In this document: positions 1-5,870 of the stretch, piece by piece
Layout of the letters: every line of letters begins with the position of its first letter
Numbering within the stretch: the first letter of the stretch is position 1
Assembly: GCA_003545625.1 (NCBI GenBank)
Contig: DODH01000090.1
Coordinates: forward strand, 1-11,568
Source: Nitrospina sp.
Lineage (GTDB): Bacteria; Nitrospinota; Nitrospinia; Nitrospinales; VA-1
Length of the DNA stretch: 11,568 nucleotides
Reading direction: 5' to 3'
Notes under the pieces: generated by a model
Databases searched by the model: none
Told to the model about the DNA's origin: nothing
The model's input: only the letters and a program-made list of their open reading frames with translations
Position numbers and translations under genes: made by a program

Positions 1-40
1 CCCCAATAAGTTTATTAGATATTAACAAAATACTTGTAAA

Positions 41-63
41 AGTCAATCCACCCCCTATTGACT
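41..63 (-). terminator. possible weak terminator after the esterase gene
   Basis: A 7-bp perfect inverted repeat (AGTCAAT / ATTGACT, positions 41-47 and 57-63) with a 9-nt loop lies 22 nt beyond the stop codon of the leftward esterase gene. Read leftward, the stem is followed by only three Ts before the run breaks, and the stem is AT-rich, so it would be a weak intrinsic terminator. It could equally be an operator for something outside the window. No other structure is evident in positions 1-84. Confidence 0.25.
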
Positions 64-84
64 CTTTAAATCAATGGCATTTTT

Positions 85-735
85 TCAGGCGTTAAAAAAG
101 TCGCACAAGTCCTGCAGGTTTTCCGAGTTGATTTCGTGAGACTGAGTGGTTTCTTTTGACGCAACCTGGTGACCATGACTTCTCATTTCCTCAAGAGCAT
201 GATCGGCCAGGAAAGAAGGAACAATCTCATCGTTACTGCCAAATATGCCGAGGATATCGAGGGGCTCATTTTTCTCAATAATCGGGCCTGAAAATTCTGG
301 TAGGAAGCCGCAGATGGAAGCCACTTTGAACAACGAGCGCGTGCCCAGAAGGGTATAAGTCAGGGAGGCGGCTCCTCCCTGGGAAAAGCCCCATAGGCAG
401 GTTCGAAGCGTCCCCTTTATATTTGAATAATGCTGGTGGGCAGAATCGATGATTTGTGAAGTATAAGTGACAAAACTTTCTACTGTCTCTTTTTGCTGTG
501 GGCCGTCTTCCCACCAACTCCAGATGCCATCCCCTGCATTTACCGGGCCTTCCGGAAAAACCATCAAAGTGTTCTGGAGTGTTAAGCGGTTGCCCAGTAC
601 AAGTATATTTTCAGGGGTGGAACCTGCGCCATGAAAACCGACTAAAAGGTTGACCGGTTTTTTTTCGTCAATTTTTGTTTTCCCCAATATGACCTTTTTA
701 TTGTTCCATTCGGTGGTTGAATATCTGGTTGTCAT
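85..735 (-). CDS. alpha/beta-hydrolase fold esterase (phospholipase/carboxylesterase family)
   Basis: Predicted soluble serine esterase of the Abhydrolase_2 (phospholipase/carboxylesterase) family. All the expected parts are visible, numbering from the GTG one codon upstream of the chosen start: an oxyanion-loop motif GFHGAGS (34-40), the nucleophile elbow GFSQGG with Ser119, Asp170 in FGSNDEIVP, and His201 near the C-terminus. The length of about 216 residues is normal for the family, and no signal peptide is seen, so it should be cytoplasmic. The start is ambiguous between GTG (738) and the next codon ATG (735). I prefer the ATG because it overlaps the upstream cca stop by one base (TGATG), a usual layout for translational coupling. 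The natural substrate cannot be read from the sequence; a small acyl ester or lysophospholipid is the family norm. It is the last gene of the leftward block. Confidence 0.85.
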   Translation of the reverse strand: MTTRYSTTEWNNKKVILGKTKIDEKKPVNLLVGFHGAGSTPENILVLGNRLTLQNTLMVFPEGPVNAGDGIWSWWEDGPQQKETVESFVTYTSQIIDSAHQHYSNIKGTLRTCLWGFSQGGAASLTYTLLGTRSLFKVASICGFLPEFSGPIIEKNEPLDILGIFGSNDEIVPSFLADHALEEMRSHGHQVASKETTQSHEINSENLQDLCDFFNA

Positions 736-2051
736 CACTCGGACCCTGCTAGTTGTGATTGAATAAAATCTTCGGCCAGCGCTATCGCTTCTTCACGGGT
801 GGCTATGCTACCAAGCACTTGTGCTTTTTGGATGCAGTGCAGGATTTTACCAAAAAGTGGGGAAGGAGAAAGATGGAATTGATGAATTATATCTTCTCCA
901 TTCAGTAAGGGCTTTTTATCCATTGCTGGCAGAAATTGACAATAATAGAATTTAAATATGCGGTTGCAGAAAAGAGCCACGTCTATTAAATGGAAGGCGG
1001 AAATGAACAGGATTACAGAAGCCAGTAGTTCTTCGTGAATCATTTTGATCAATTCGTACGTTGCAGAATTGTCCGGTTCATGATTTTCCTTTAAATATGC
1101 TTCGGTCAAACACCGGGCCCCATTCAGGGTTTGGTCCATAAACTTGATTTCCGCATTGCTGGCGCGAATGTTCCAATCTTTGACAACAGGACCATCAGAG
1201 GCCTCTGTTGATGTGATTGCGGAGTTTTGATTCATTCCTTGCAGTAACTTCGAGAGCTTTAAAAGATATTGGTTGTTAAGAAAGCCACTGGCGCTCAACT
1301 CCTCTGTATATTCGGGAAAAGCTTTTTCTGGTTCCTCTAATAGAGACTCCAGTCTCTGATATTGAGCAAAGGTGCTGGTTTTATCAGATATTGGAAAAAG
1401 ACAGTGCAGAAGCCCGCAGTTATGCATGATCTCCAGCAATGAAATGGTGTTCGGGGTTTTAAAAAATAAAGTCAGCTCGTGCCAGATTCTTTCTGGAGCC
1501 GATTCATTCAGTTTGGTTTTATGGAGAGAAATCTTGCTTAATGTCTCCTCATCAATTTGAAAACCAAGGGTTGCTGCGAAACGGAAGGCTCGAAGCATGC
1601 GAAGGGGATCGGATTGGAAAATAGGGCCTTGTAGTACCCGGATTTTTCTATTTTTCAAATCTTCCTGCCCTTTGAAAGGATCAATAATGTTTGTTTTTCC
1701 GGATAGAAAATCCGATAAGAGTTGCCCCATGGCATTGATGGTGAAATCCCGTTGTGATAAATCTTCTTCGATGTTTTTTCCCTGTAAATCGGTGAAATCC
1801 AGATGCCGTTTTTGATCGAGGATAACGCGAACCGTTTGTCGGCCAGGGGTGTTATCCAGAGGAACGCATGTGAAATTGAGGGAGCGGGCAAAGCAACTTC
1901 CTATTTCTGCGGCATTTTCCCCGGTCAGGTCGAAGTCGGGTTTTCGGGACAAATAATCCCTCAATGTGCCTCCAACCACATATAGTTTTTGGTTCTGGCT
2001 GGTGGAAAAATTTAAAAGTTCCAACAGGATGGATTGGGTCGATGAATCCAT
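735..2051 (-). CDS. cca: class II tRNA nucleotidyltransferase / poly(A) polymerase family protein (CCA-adding type)
   Basis: Class II nucleotidyltransferase that builds or repairs the 3'-CCA end of tRNAs; some family members act as poly(A) polymerase or add only part of CCA. The N-terminal head shows VVGGTLRD (25-32), the metal-binding pair Asp39/Asp41 in DFD, a third carboxylate near Asp85, the QRDFTINAMG motif (100-109), DPFKGQEDL (124-132) and the template-like motif DPLRMLRAFRFA (148-159), then ERIWHEL (187-193). The C-terminal PLLNGEDI (381-388) and TREEAIALAEDFI (418-430) match the usual tail. The length of 438 residues fits. In the middle, KLSKLLQGMNQN (265-276) lies where relatives with an HD domain have a KLAALLHDIGKP-like motif; His-Asp is replaced by Gln-Gly, so any HD phosphohydrolase activity is probably lost. 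The ATG at 2051 has no clear Shine-Dalgarno sequence. The stop overlaps the esterase start. Confidence 0.88.
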   Translation of the reverse strand: MDSSTQSILLELLNFSTSQNQKLYVVGGTLRDYLSRKPDFDLTGENAAEIGSCFARSLNFTCVPLDNTPGRQTVRVILDQKRHLDFTDLQGKNIEEDLSQRDFTINAMGQLLSDFLSGKTNIIDPFKGQEDLKNRKIRVLQGPIFQSDPLRMLRAFRFAATLGFQIDEETLSKISLHKTKLNESAPERIWHELTLFFKTPNTISLLEIMHNCGLLHCLFPISDKTSTFAQYQRLESLLEEPEKAFPEYTEELSASGFLNNQYLLKLSKLLQGMNQNSAITSTEASDGPVVKDWNIRASNAEIKFMDQTLNGARCLTEAYLKENHEPDNSATYELIKMIHEELLASVILFISAFHLIDVALFCNRIFKFYYCQFLPAMDKKPLLNGEDIIHQFHLSPSPLFGKILHCIQKAQVLGSIATREEAIALAEDFIQSQLAGSE

Positions 2052-2087
2052 GTATTGAAAGAAGTGTTGTTGATTAATAGTGGTTTT

Positions 2088-2116
2088 ATTGTACAGGAAA
2101 TGGGCGTGGTTTTTTA
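2088..2116 (-). promoter_or_regulatory. possible promoter for cca-esterase
   Basis: On the minus strand TACAAT (2093 to 2088) is a five-of-six match to the -10 consensus, ending 36 nt before the cca ATG. The hexamer 17 nt upstream (TAAAAA, 2116 to 2111) is a poor -35. The 122-nt gap between the MinD-like gene and cca shows no convincing terminator, so cca may be read both from this site and by read-through. Confidence 0.3.
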
Positions 2117-2173
2117 AATCTTGCTGGAATACCTATGAAATCGGAATAAATTCAGTCGGCCCGTAGGAAAGGG

Positions 2174-3151
2174 TCAGGCTTCCCATCCGGACGAGAGGCG
2201 GACCTGTTTTGAAACAAAGATTCTCCCCTCTCTTTTCACAAATTGCAGATCGGTGTTGGTCAATGCTCCGATAATCTGCTGGAGATTTTCAGAAGGTTTA
2301 CTTTGCGGGTCCTTGATTAAAAACGGAATCATTTCGTCAATAGAATCCCGGACCCGATCACTTTCAATGATGTACCCCAGATAGGTGACCTCGACTTCGA
2401 GGAATTTTTTGACCAGTTTAAGAAGATTGTCTCCAGCCATCAGATCTTTGCGGTTTCTCACTCGGTTTACCACGAGACCGGGAGTAAAATCCTTGATTAA
2501 TGAGTCGAGGCTCTCAGTATAGTTGGGAAAATGTTCCTTGAATTTTGAACGCAATAATCCGGTGGTGTAGGATTCCATATCGGCATTAGTTGGATCGGAA
2601 TGATCTACCATTTTCTGGATTTCTGGATAAGCTTGGAAAGCAAGCGATATCCGGCGAAACAGGGCAGCTCGGATGAAGCTGAATGTTTTCATGACAGAAG
2701 TCATTTCCGGTGTTGTCAGTACCACGCCTTGCGTGCTGATATTGAAGAAATCAATGACGTTGTAGTTGGTTCCCGGGCCCAAATCAAGGAGGATGGTATC
2801 GGCTTCCAGTCCCTTAATGAAAGAAATTATGGTGCCGATTTTATCGGAACCAATATTTGCGCTTCCAGGGTTGTCTCCTGCACCGCTGACAAATTTAAGA
2901 TTACTAATGCCGGTATCGAGAAGGAGTGTTCTGGGGTCGACGATATCGGTATTAAAGAAATCCTGGAAGCCGTGCTCGGGGTTGCTGATACCCAATAGGG
3001 CGTGAAGGTTGGATGCGCCGAAATCGGTATCCATGAGAATAACTTTTTGTCCACTCAAAGCCATACCTGCCGCAAGATTGGTGCAGACAACACTTTTCCC
3101 TATGCCACCTTTCCCGCCTCCTACTGCGATAATGTTAATTGCGTTTGTCAT
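2174..3151 (-). CDS. MinD/ParA-like P-loop ATPase (deviant Walker A)
   Basis: Cytoplasmic ATPase of the SIMIBI MinD/ParA/FlhG class, whose members dimerise with ATP and place cell structures or DNA. The sequence shows the deviant Walker A motif GGKGGIGKS (12-20) with signature Lys14 and Lys19, the Walker A' stretch DTDFGASNL (41-49), a Walker B-like ILLDLGPGT (120-128), TTPEM (146-150) and the VVNRVRN motif before the last third. Between TTPE and VVNRV lies a long, mostly helical, charged stretch (about 160-230), longer than in classic MinD. The C-terminus (KREGRIFVSKQVRLSSGWEA) is not an obvious amphipathic membrane-targeting helix of the MinD type. No minC or minE, flagellar gene or parB is adjacent; the only close partner is the acidic membrane protein 38 nt upstream, which suggests co-transcription. 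ATG start at 3151, with no clear Shine-Dalgarno sequence. The class is certain; the cargo is not. Confidence 0.85.
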   Translation of the reverse strand: MTNAINIIAVGGGKGGIGKSVVCTNLAAGMALSGQKVILMDTDFGASNLHALLGISNPEHGFQDFFNTDIVDPRTLLLDTGISNLKFVSGAGDNPGSANIGSDKIGTIISFIKGLEADTILLDLGPGTNYNVIDFFNISTQGVVLTTPEMTSVMKTFSFIRAALFRRISLAFQAYPEIQKMVDHSDPTNADMESYTTGLLRSKFKEHFPNYTESLDSLIKDFTPGLVVNRVRNRKDLMAGDNLLKLVKKFLEVEVTYLGYIIESDRVRDSIDEMIPFLIKDPQSKPSENLQQIIGALTNTDLQFVKREGRIFVSKQVRLSSGWEA

Positions 3152-3189
3152 TGAGTTTATACTTTGAATGTTCTGGGCCCCATAACGGG

Positions 3190-4536
3190 TTATTTATATT
3201 TTTTCTGGTCTTTCATAAAAATAAACGATTCCAGTAAATCCATATACTTTTTGCTATCTGGGGATATACCTGTGGATATGCTTGTGTATCGTCTGGGTTC
3301 TGCCAGACTCTCTGAAGAATAGTCCGAAATTTTCTTTTCAATAGGCGTTGGGGAACCCGCAGGTTCAAGGGGTTGGTAGCGGTTCTCAAAACGTGTCTGT
3401 AAAAATTTAAGCCGATCTATCAGGCTGTCAGTTTCTTCGGGAGAAGAGTATTTTCTCTCTGGTTCCAGACCACCTGCTTCCAATCCAGGTTCTAAAGATG
3501 CCAAAATTTCCGAGTCTGAGAGCTCTGAAATTGAGGGGTCAGAAGATTCTTCTGAAAGGGTGGGTGCTTCGCTTTGGCTATCTGGAGAATCAGCATCAGG
3601 CGCTTTTTCTGGAGAATCTTCCAGGAAATACTCCTTCTCGGGGAAAAATTCTTCATCAATGGTGGCATCCCCGCCAATATGAATTTCACTCAAATCCTTG
3701 ATGGAGCTTGGGATCTCGGTGGGCTCATCAATTTGTTGGGTCGGTTGGTTGATAGTCCGTTCCATTTCTTCCTGAAGATCCTTAATGGCTTTGTCTTGTT
3801 CATCCTCGTCAAGTTCAGAATAGTTCGAGAGGGGATCCTCGGCGGACAGTTCTTCATCCAACTTCATCAATTCTTCTTCTTGGAGTTCTTTGATGGCCTC
3901 ATCGTGGGAGGAGTCATCGAGATTGAGTTCTGAGACAACATCATTTTCCTCTTTTTCCCAGTCAGGCTCCTCCGTCATGAATTCATTCAGTTCTTTATCG
4001 AATTCGTTTTCCGTCAAAAGTGAACTGACAGGCTCCACAATTTTTTCAGAGTCGACGGTTTCTTCGCTATCAGAGGAAGGCTCAAGTTCAAACTCCTCTA
4101 ATTCGGCCTCAAAATCTTCTTCCGCTATATCTTTTCCCTCTATGTCATCGAGAACTTTCATATAAGAAGGTGCGGAGGCTTCATCATCTCCAAATAAAGG
4201 TTTCGCCTCATCATCCTCTTCATCCGGTTCGGGTTCAGGTTGACGAAGCCTTCTTGGATCATCTTCATCGTATTCTTCCTCCTCCATTTCTTCCATCAAT
4301 TCATCGAGTTTCTGTTCGCGTTCTCTAGAGATGCTCCTGATTTTTATCAGGCCATATGGAACAAGAAAGAGCGCGGCAAGGGAAATACCCATATAGAGGG
4401 GGTCGTCTTGGAGTTGAATAAGATAAGGTTTGAGGAATTTAAATGCTTCTGTATCTTCCAGACCGAATTGGGAATCCAGCTGAAACCAGATTTCTTTAAA
4501 AAACTCAAGAGCAGTTTGCAAAAATTGTTCGATCAT
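3190..4536 (-). CDS. acidic single-pass membrane protein of unknown function
   Basis: I do not recognise a family. The 448-residue product has a short N-terminal part (1-45), one clear membrane segment (about 46-66, PLYMGISLAALFLVPYGLI), a basic flank just after it (KIRSISREREQK) and then about 370 residues very rich in Glu, Asp and Ser. By the positive-inside rule the acidic part is cytoplasmic. It looks largely disordered with short helices. A motif repeats: DEAIKELQEE (212-221) and DKAIKDLQEE (248-257). Two less acidic, helix-like segments near the end (about 369-390, DSLIDRLKFLQTRFENRY, and 428-445, KKYMDLLESFIFMKD) may be binding modules. It directly precedes the MinD/ParA-like ATPase. 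The overall plan recalls the polar hubs HubP/FimV, but no LysM or TPR motif is visible, so that is analogy only. ATG at 4536; the upstream sequence is C-rich with no Shine-Dalgarno. Confidence 0.75.
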   Translation of the reverse strand: MIEQFLQTALEFFKEIWFQLDSQFGLEDTEAFKFLKPYLIQLQDDPLYMGISLAALFLVPYGLIKIRSISREREQKLDELMEEMEEEEYDEDDPRRLRQPEPEPDEEDDEAKPLFGDDEASAPSYMKVLDDIEGKDIAEEDFEAELEEFELEPSSDSEETVDSEKIVEPVSSLLTENEFDKELNEFMTEEPDWEKEENDVVSELNLDDSSHDEAIKELQEEELMKLDEELSAEDPLSNYSELDEDEQDKAIKDLQEEMERTINQPTQQIDEPTEIPSSIKDLSEIHIGGDATIDEEFFPEKEYFLEDSPEKAPDADSPDSQSEAPTLSEESSDPSISELSDSEILASLEPGLEAGGLEPERKYSSPEETDSLIDRLKFLQTRFENRYQPLEPAGSPTPIEKKISDYSSESLAEPRRYTSISTGISPDSKKYMDLLESFIFMKDQKKYK

Positions 4537-4597
4537 ATTTATGGGGTGGGTTGGGGTCTAATAGAAAGAGTGCGGCACAAGAAGCCCCTCTTTGGCA

Positions 4598-4615
4598 AAA
4601 AAGGATGTCCTTTTT
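4598..4615. repeat. near-perfect 18-bp inverted repeat in the leader of the acidic-protein gene
   Basis: AAAAAGGA and TCCTTTTT flank a central TG, giving two 8-bp arms. It lies 62 nt upstream of the acidic-protein ATG. It may be an operator for a dimeric regulator. As RNA, a 7-bp stem with a 4-nt loop could form, but it is too AT-rich to act as a strong terminator. Confidence 0.4.
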
Positions 4616-4728
4616 CTAAACTCAGGGTTGATTTTTTTGCCTGACCTGAGTCAAAAATATCCTGTTTTGGCATTTTCGCCTCAATAAAACACAAGAAAAT
4701 TCCAAAGTTTTACCATGGTTTTATTCCG

Positions 4729-4796
4729 GCCCTTATAGTAGCACAATAATCCAGAAATGCAGTAAAATTAATTACTTGGAAGGTTTTTATAAGGGC
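4729..4796. repeat. outward-facing 9-bp inverted repeat GCCCTTATA...TATAAGGGC
   Basis: GCCCTTATA (4729-4737) and its exact reverse complement TATAAGGGC (4788-4796) are 50 nt apart. Each copy overlaps or adjoins one of the divergent promoter candidates: the left copy overlaps the leftward -10, and the right copy lies just upstream of the rightward -10. This could be a shared operator, though chance is not excluded. Confidence 0.4.
4735..4743 (-). promoter_or_regulatory. candidate extended -10 for the acidic protein/ATPase genes
   Basis: Read leftward the sequence is TGC-TACTAT, an extended -10 (TGn) with four of six consensus bases and no good -35. Transcription from here would give a leader of roughly 190 nt before the ATG at 4536, including the 4598-4615 palindrome. 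Confidence 0.3.
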
Positions 4797-4803
4797 TGTT
4801 AGA

Positions 4804-4812
4804 TGTTATAAT
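4804..4812 (+). promoter_or_regulatory. extended -10 promoter for the glycosyltransferase gene
   Basis: TGTTATAAT is a perfect extended -10 (TGn followed by TATAAT at 4807-4812). The -35 position is weak, which is common for extended -10 promoters. A start near 4819 would give a leader of about 37 nt before the ATG at 4856. Confidence 0.6.
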
Positions 4813-4855
4813 CGGGTCGGGTTTCAGGAATATTTCATTTTCGGAAAAAATATTT

Positions 4856-5596
4856 ATGGAAAAGTTATCGGTCACAATCATTACCAAAAATGAGGAGAAG
4901 AATATTAAGAGATGCCTCATGAGTGTAAAATGGGCCGATGAAATTGTTGTTCTGGATACAAACAGTACGGACCGTACGGTGGAAATTTGCCGGCAATTCA
5001 CCGATCAGGTTTTTTGCGTGGATTGGCATGGGTACGGTAAGCAGAAGAATTTGTGTGCAGACAGGGCCAGCCATAACTGGGTCTTGAATATTGACTCGGA
5101 TGAAGAGATCAGTCCGGAGGGGGCTGAGGAAATAAAGGAGGTTCTGCAGCAGGGCGCGCCCAAACACTCTGTATACCATTTTCCGCGGAAAAACTTTTTT
5201 GCCCAGCGTTGGGTCCGCTATGGCGGATGGTACCCAGATCGAAAATCCCGACTTTATGATAAAAGGCAGGTAAGTTTTACTGAATCCCAAGTGCATGAAA
5301 TACTTGCTCCCGATGAGAATGCGGGTTCCCTGCATAATCCCATACTGCATTATTCATTTTCCGGAATGGAAGACTATATTGAACGGCAAAATCGATATTC
5401 CACGCTGTACGCTCGTGAGAAAATGGATAATGGATTTCGGGCGGGTTGGTCGCATCTGGTTCTTCGTCCCCCTACGGCATTTATAAAAAACTACTTTATT
5501 CGTCAGGGATTTAGAGATGGTTTCTTGGGGTTATTTCTAGCTATGGCTTTTGCTTTTTATACTTTTTTAAAATATGCGAAAACCAAAAGTATTTGA
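4856..5596 (+). CDS. family 2 glycosyltransferase, LPS-core (WaaE/KdtX) type
   Basis: GT-A fold sugar transferase that probably adds a sugar from a nucleotide donor to lipopolysaccharide core or a similar surface glycan at the cytoplasmic face of the inner membrane. It begins with SVTIITKNEEKNIKRCL (5-21), followed by EIVVLDTNSTDRT (29-41), GYGKQKNLC (59-67) and the metal-binding NIDSDEEI (78-85; Asp80, Asp82). The WYPDRKSRLYDK (125-136) and QVHE (145-148) motifs are characteristic of the WaaE/KdtX subgroup. The nucleotide motif reads DTNSTD rather than the commoner DSGSTD. A hydrophobic stretch near the end (about 222-240) may attach the enzyme to the membrane. The length of 246 residues is normal. 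It stands alone, not in an LPS cluster, with its own promoter and a downstream terminator, so the exact acceptor is unknown. ATG at 4856 with only a weak GGA upstream. Confidence 0.85.
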   Translation: MEKLSVTIITKNEEKNIKRCLMSVKWADEIVVLDTNSTDRTVEICRQFTDQVFCVDWHGYGKQKNLCADRASHNWVLNIDSDEEISPEGAEEIKEVLQQGAPKHSVYHFPRKNFFAQRWVRYGGWYPDRKSRLYDKRQVSFTESQVHEILAPDENAGSLHNPILHYSFSGMEDYIERQNRYSTLYAREKMDNGFRAGWSHLVLRPPTAFIKNYFIRQGFRDGFLGLFLAMAFAFYTFLKYAKTKSI

Positions 5597-5748
5597 TATT
5601 TTCGATCCTGGTTTAGCATTTCTTTAGCGTATTAAATTATGACAGGGTTGAGGAATTTGAGCTAAAATGAGATTGCGTTTAGGTTTTGCCGGGTTATGTC
5701 CCCGAAGTTGGCCCCTCGTGGGGGAATCTCTGAAAATTGCTTTTAGCG

Positions 5749-5777
5749 CGGCCCTTTAAAATAAGGGCCGTTGTTTT
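5749..5777 (+). terminator. intrinsic terminator downstream of the glycosyltransferase gene
   Basis: A perfect 8-bp stem, CGGCCCTT (5749-5756) and AAGGGCCG (5763-5770), with a 6-nt loop TAAAAT is followed by TTGTTTT. This has the form of a rightward Rho-independent terminator. It lies about 150 nt after the glycosyltransferase stop and 94 nt before the protease start, so it separates the two units or, less likely, acts as an attenuator for the operon. The reverse direction lacks a T-run. Confidence 0.65.
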
Positions 5778-5857
5778 AGAGAAAATCACCGAATAAATAG
5801 AGACCCCTCTTAAGTTTATCGTTTCATCCTTGATGGATCGACCAATCCAGGAATTCC

Positions 5858-5862
5858 AGAGG
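5858..5862 (+). promoter_or_regulatory. ribosome binding site fixing the TTG start of the M50 protease
   Basis: AGAGG lies 8 nt before the TTG at 5871, an ideal distance, whereas it is 26 nt from the first in-frame ATG (5889). It therefore favours the TTG as initiation codon. Confidence 0.6.
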
Positions 5863-5870
5863 CTTTTTTC

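Larger units (their letters stand above)
4537..4855. other. 319-nt divergent intergenic region
   Basis: This stretch separates the leftward acidic-protein gene from the rightward glycosyltransferase gene. It is AT-rich and holds a rightward extended -10, a weaker leftward extended -10, a near-palindrome at 4598-4615, an outward-facing 9-bp inverted repeat (4729-4737 and 4788-4796) and an imperfect CTCAGG/CCTGAG pair (4621-4626, 4645-4650). I found no convincing small gene or RNA gene in it. It is probably the control region for both neighbours. Confidence 0.6.

Noticed and set aside
2600..2998. 132-codon open frame on the plus strand opposite the MinD-like gene
   Set aside because: It is antisense to conserved ATPase motifs and has no family features of its own.
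4240..4644. 134-codon open frame on the plus strand opposite the start of the acidic-protein gene
   Set aside because: Its hydrophobic Phe-rich content is what the antisense of Glu/Asp-rich codons gives. It covers the start of a better-supported gene.
4621..4650. CTCAGG/CCTGAG inverted pair as a terminator
   Set aside because: A 6-bp stem with an 18-nt loop is weak, and no gene ends there. It was kept only as a remark on the intergenic region.
4865..5350. 161-codon open frame on the minus strand opposite the glycosyltransferase gene
   Set aside because: It lies fully inside a well-supported gene on the other strand, has no recognisable motif and reads like a shadow frame.
5771..5799. promoter TTGTTT-17 nt-TAAATA ahead of the M50 protease gene
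   Set aside because: The spacing is right, but each hexamer matches only about half of consensus in an AT-rich stretch. It is too weak to list, although the operon must have a promoter near here unless it is read through.
5597..5870. T-box riboswitch upstream of the trpS/ileS operon
   Set aside because: There is a terminator hairpin, but I see no T-box consensus (AGGGTGGNACCGCG-like) and no specifier-loop structure.
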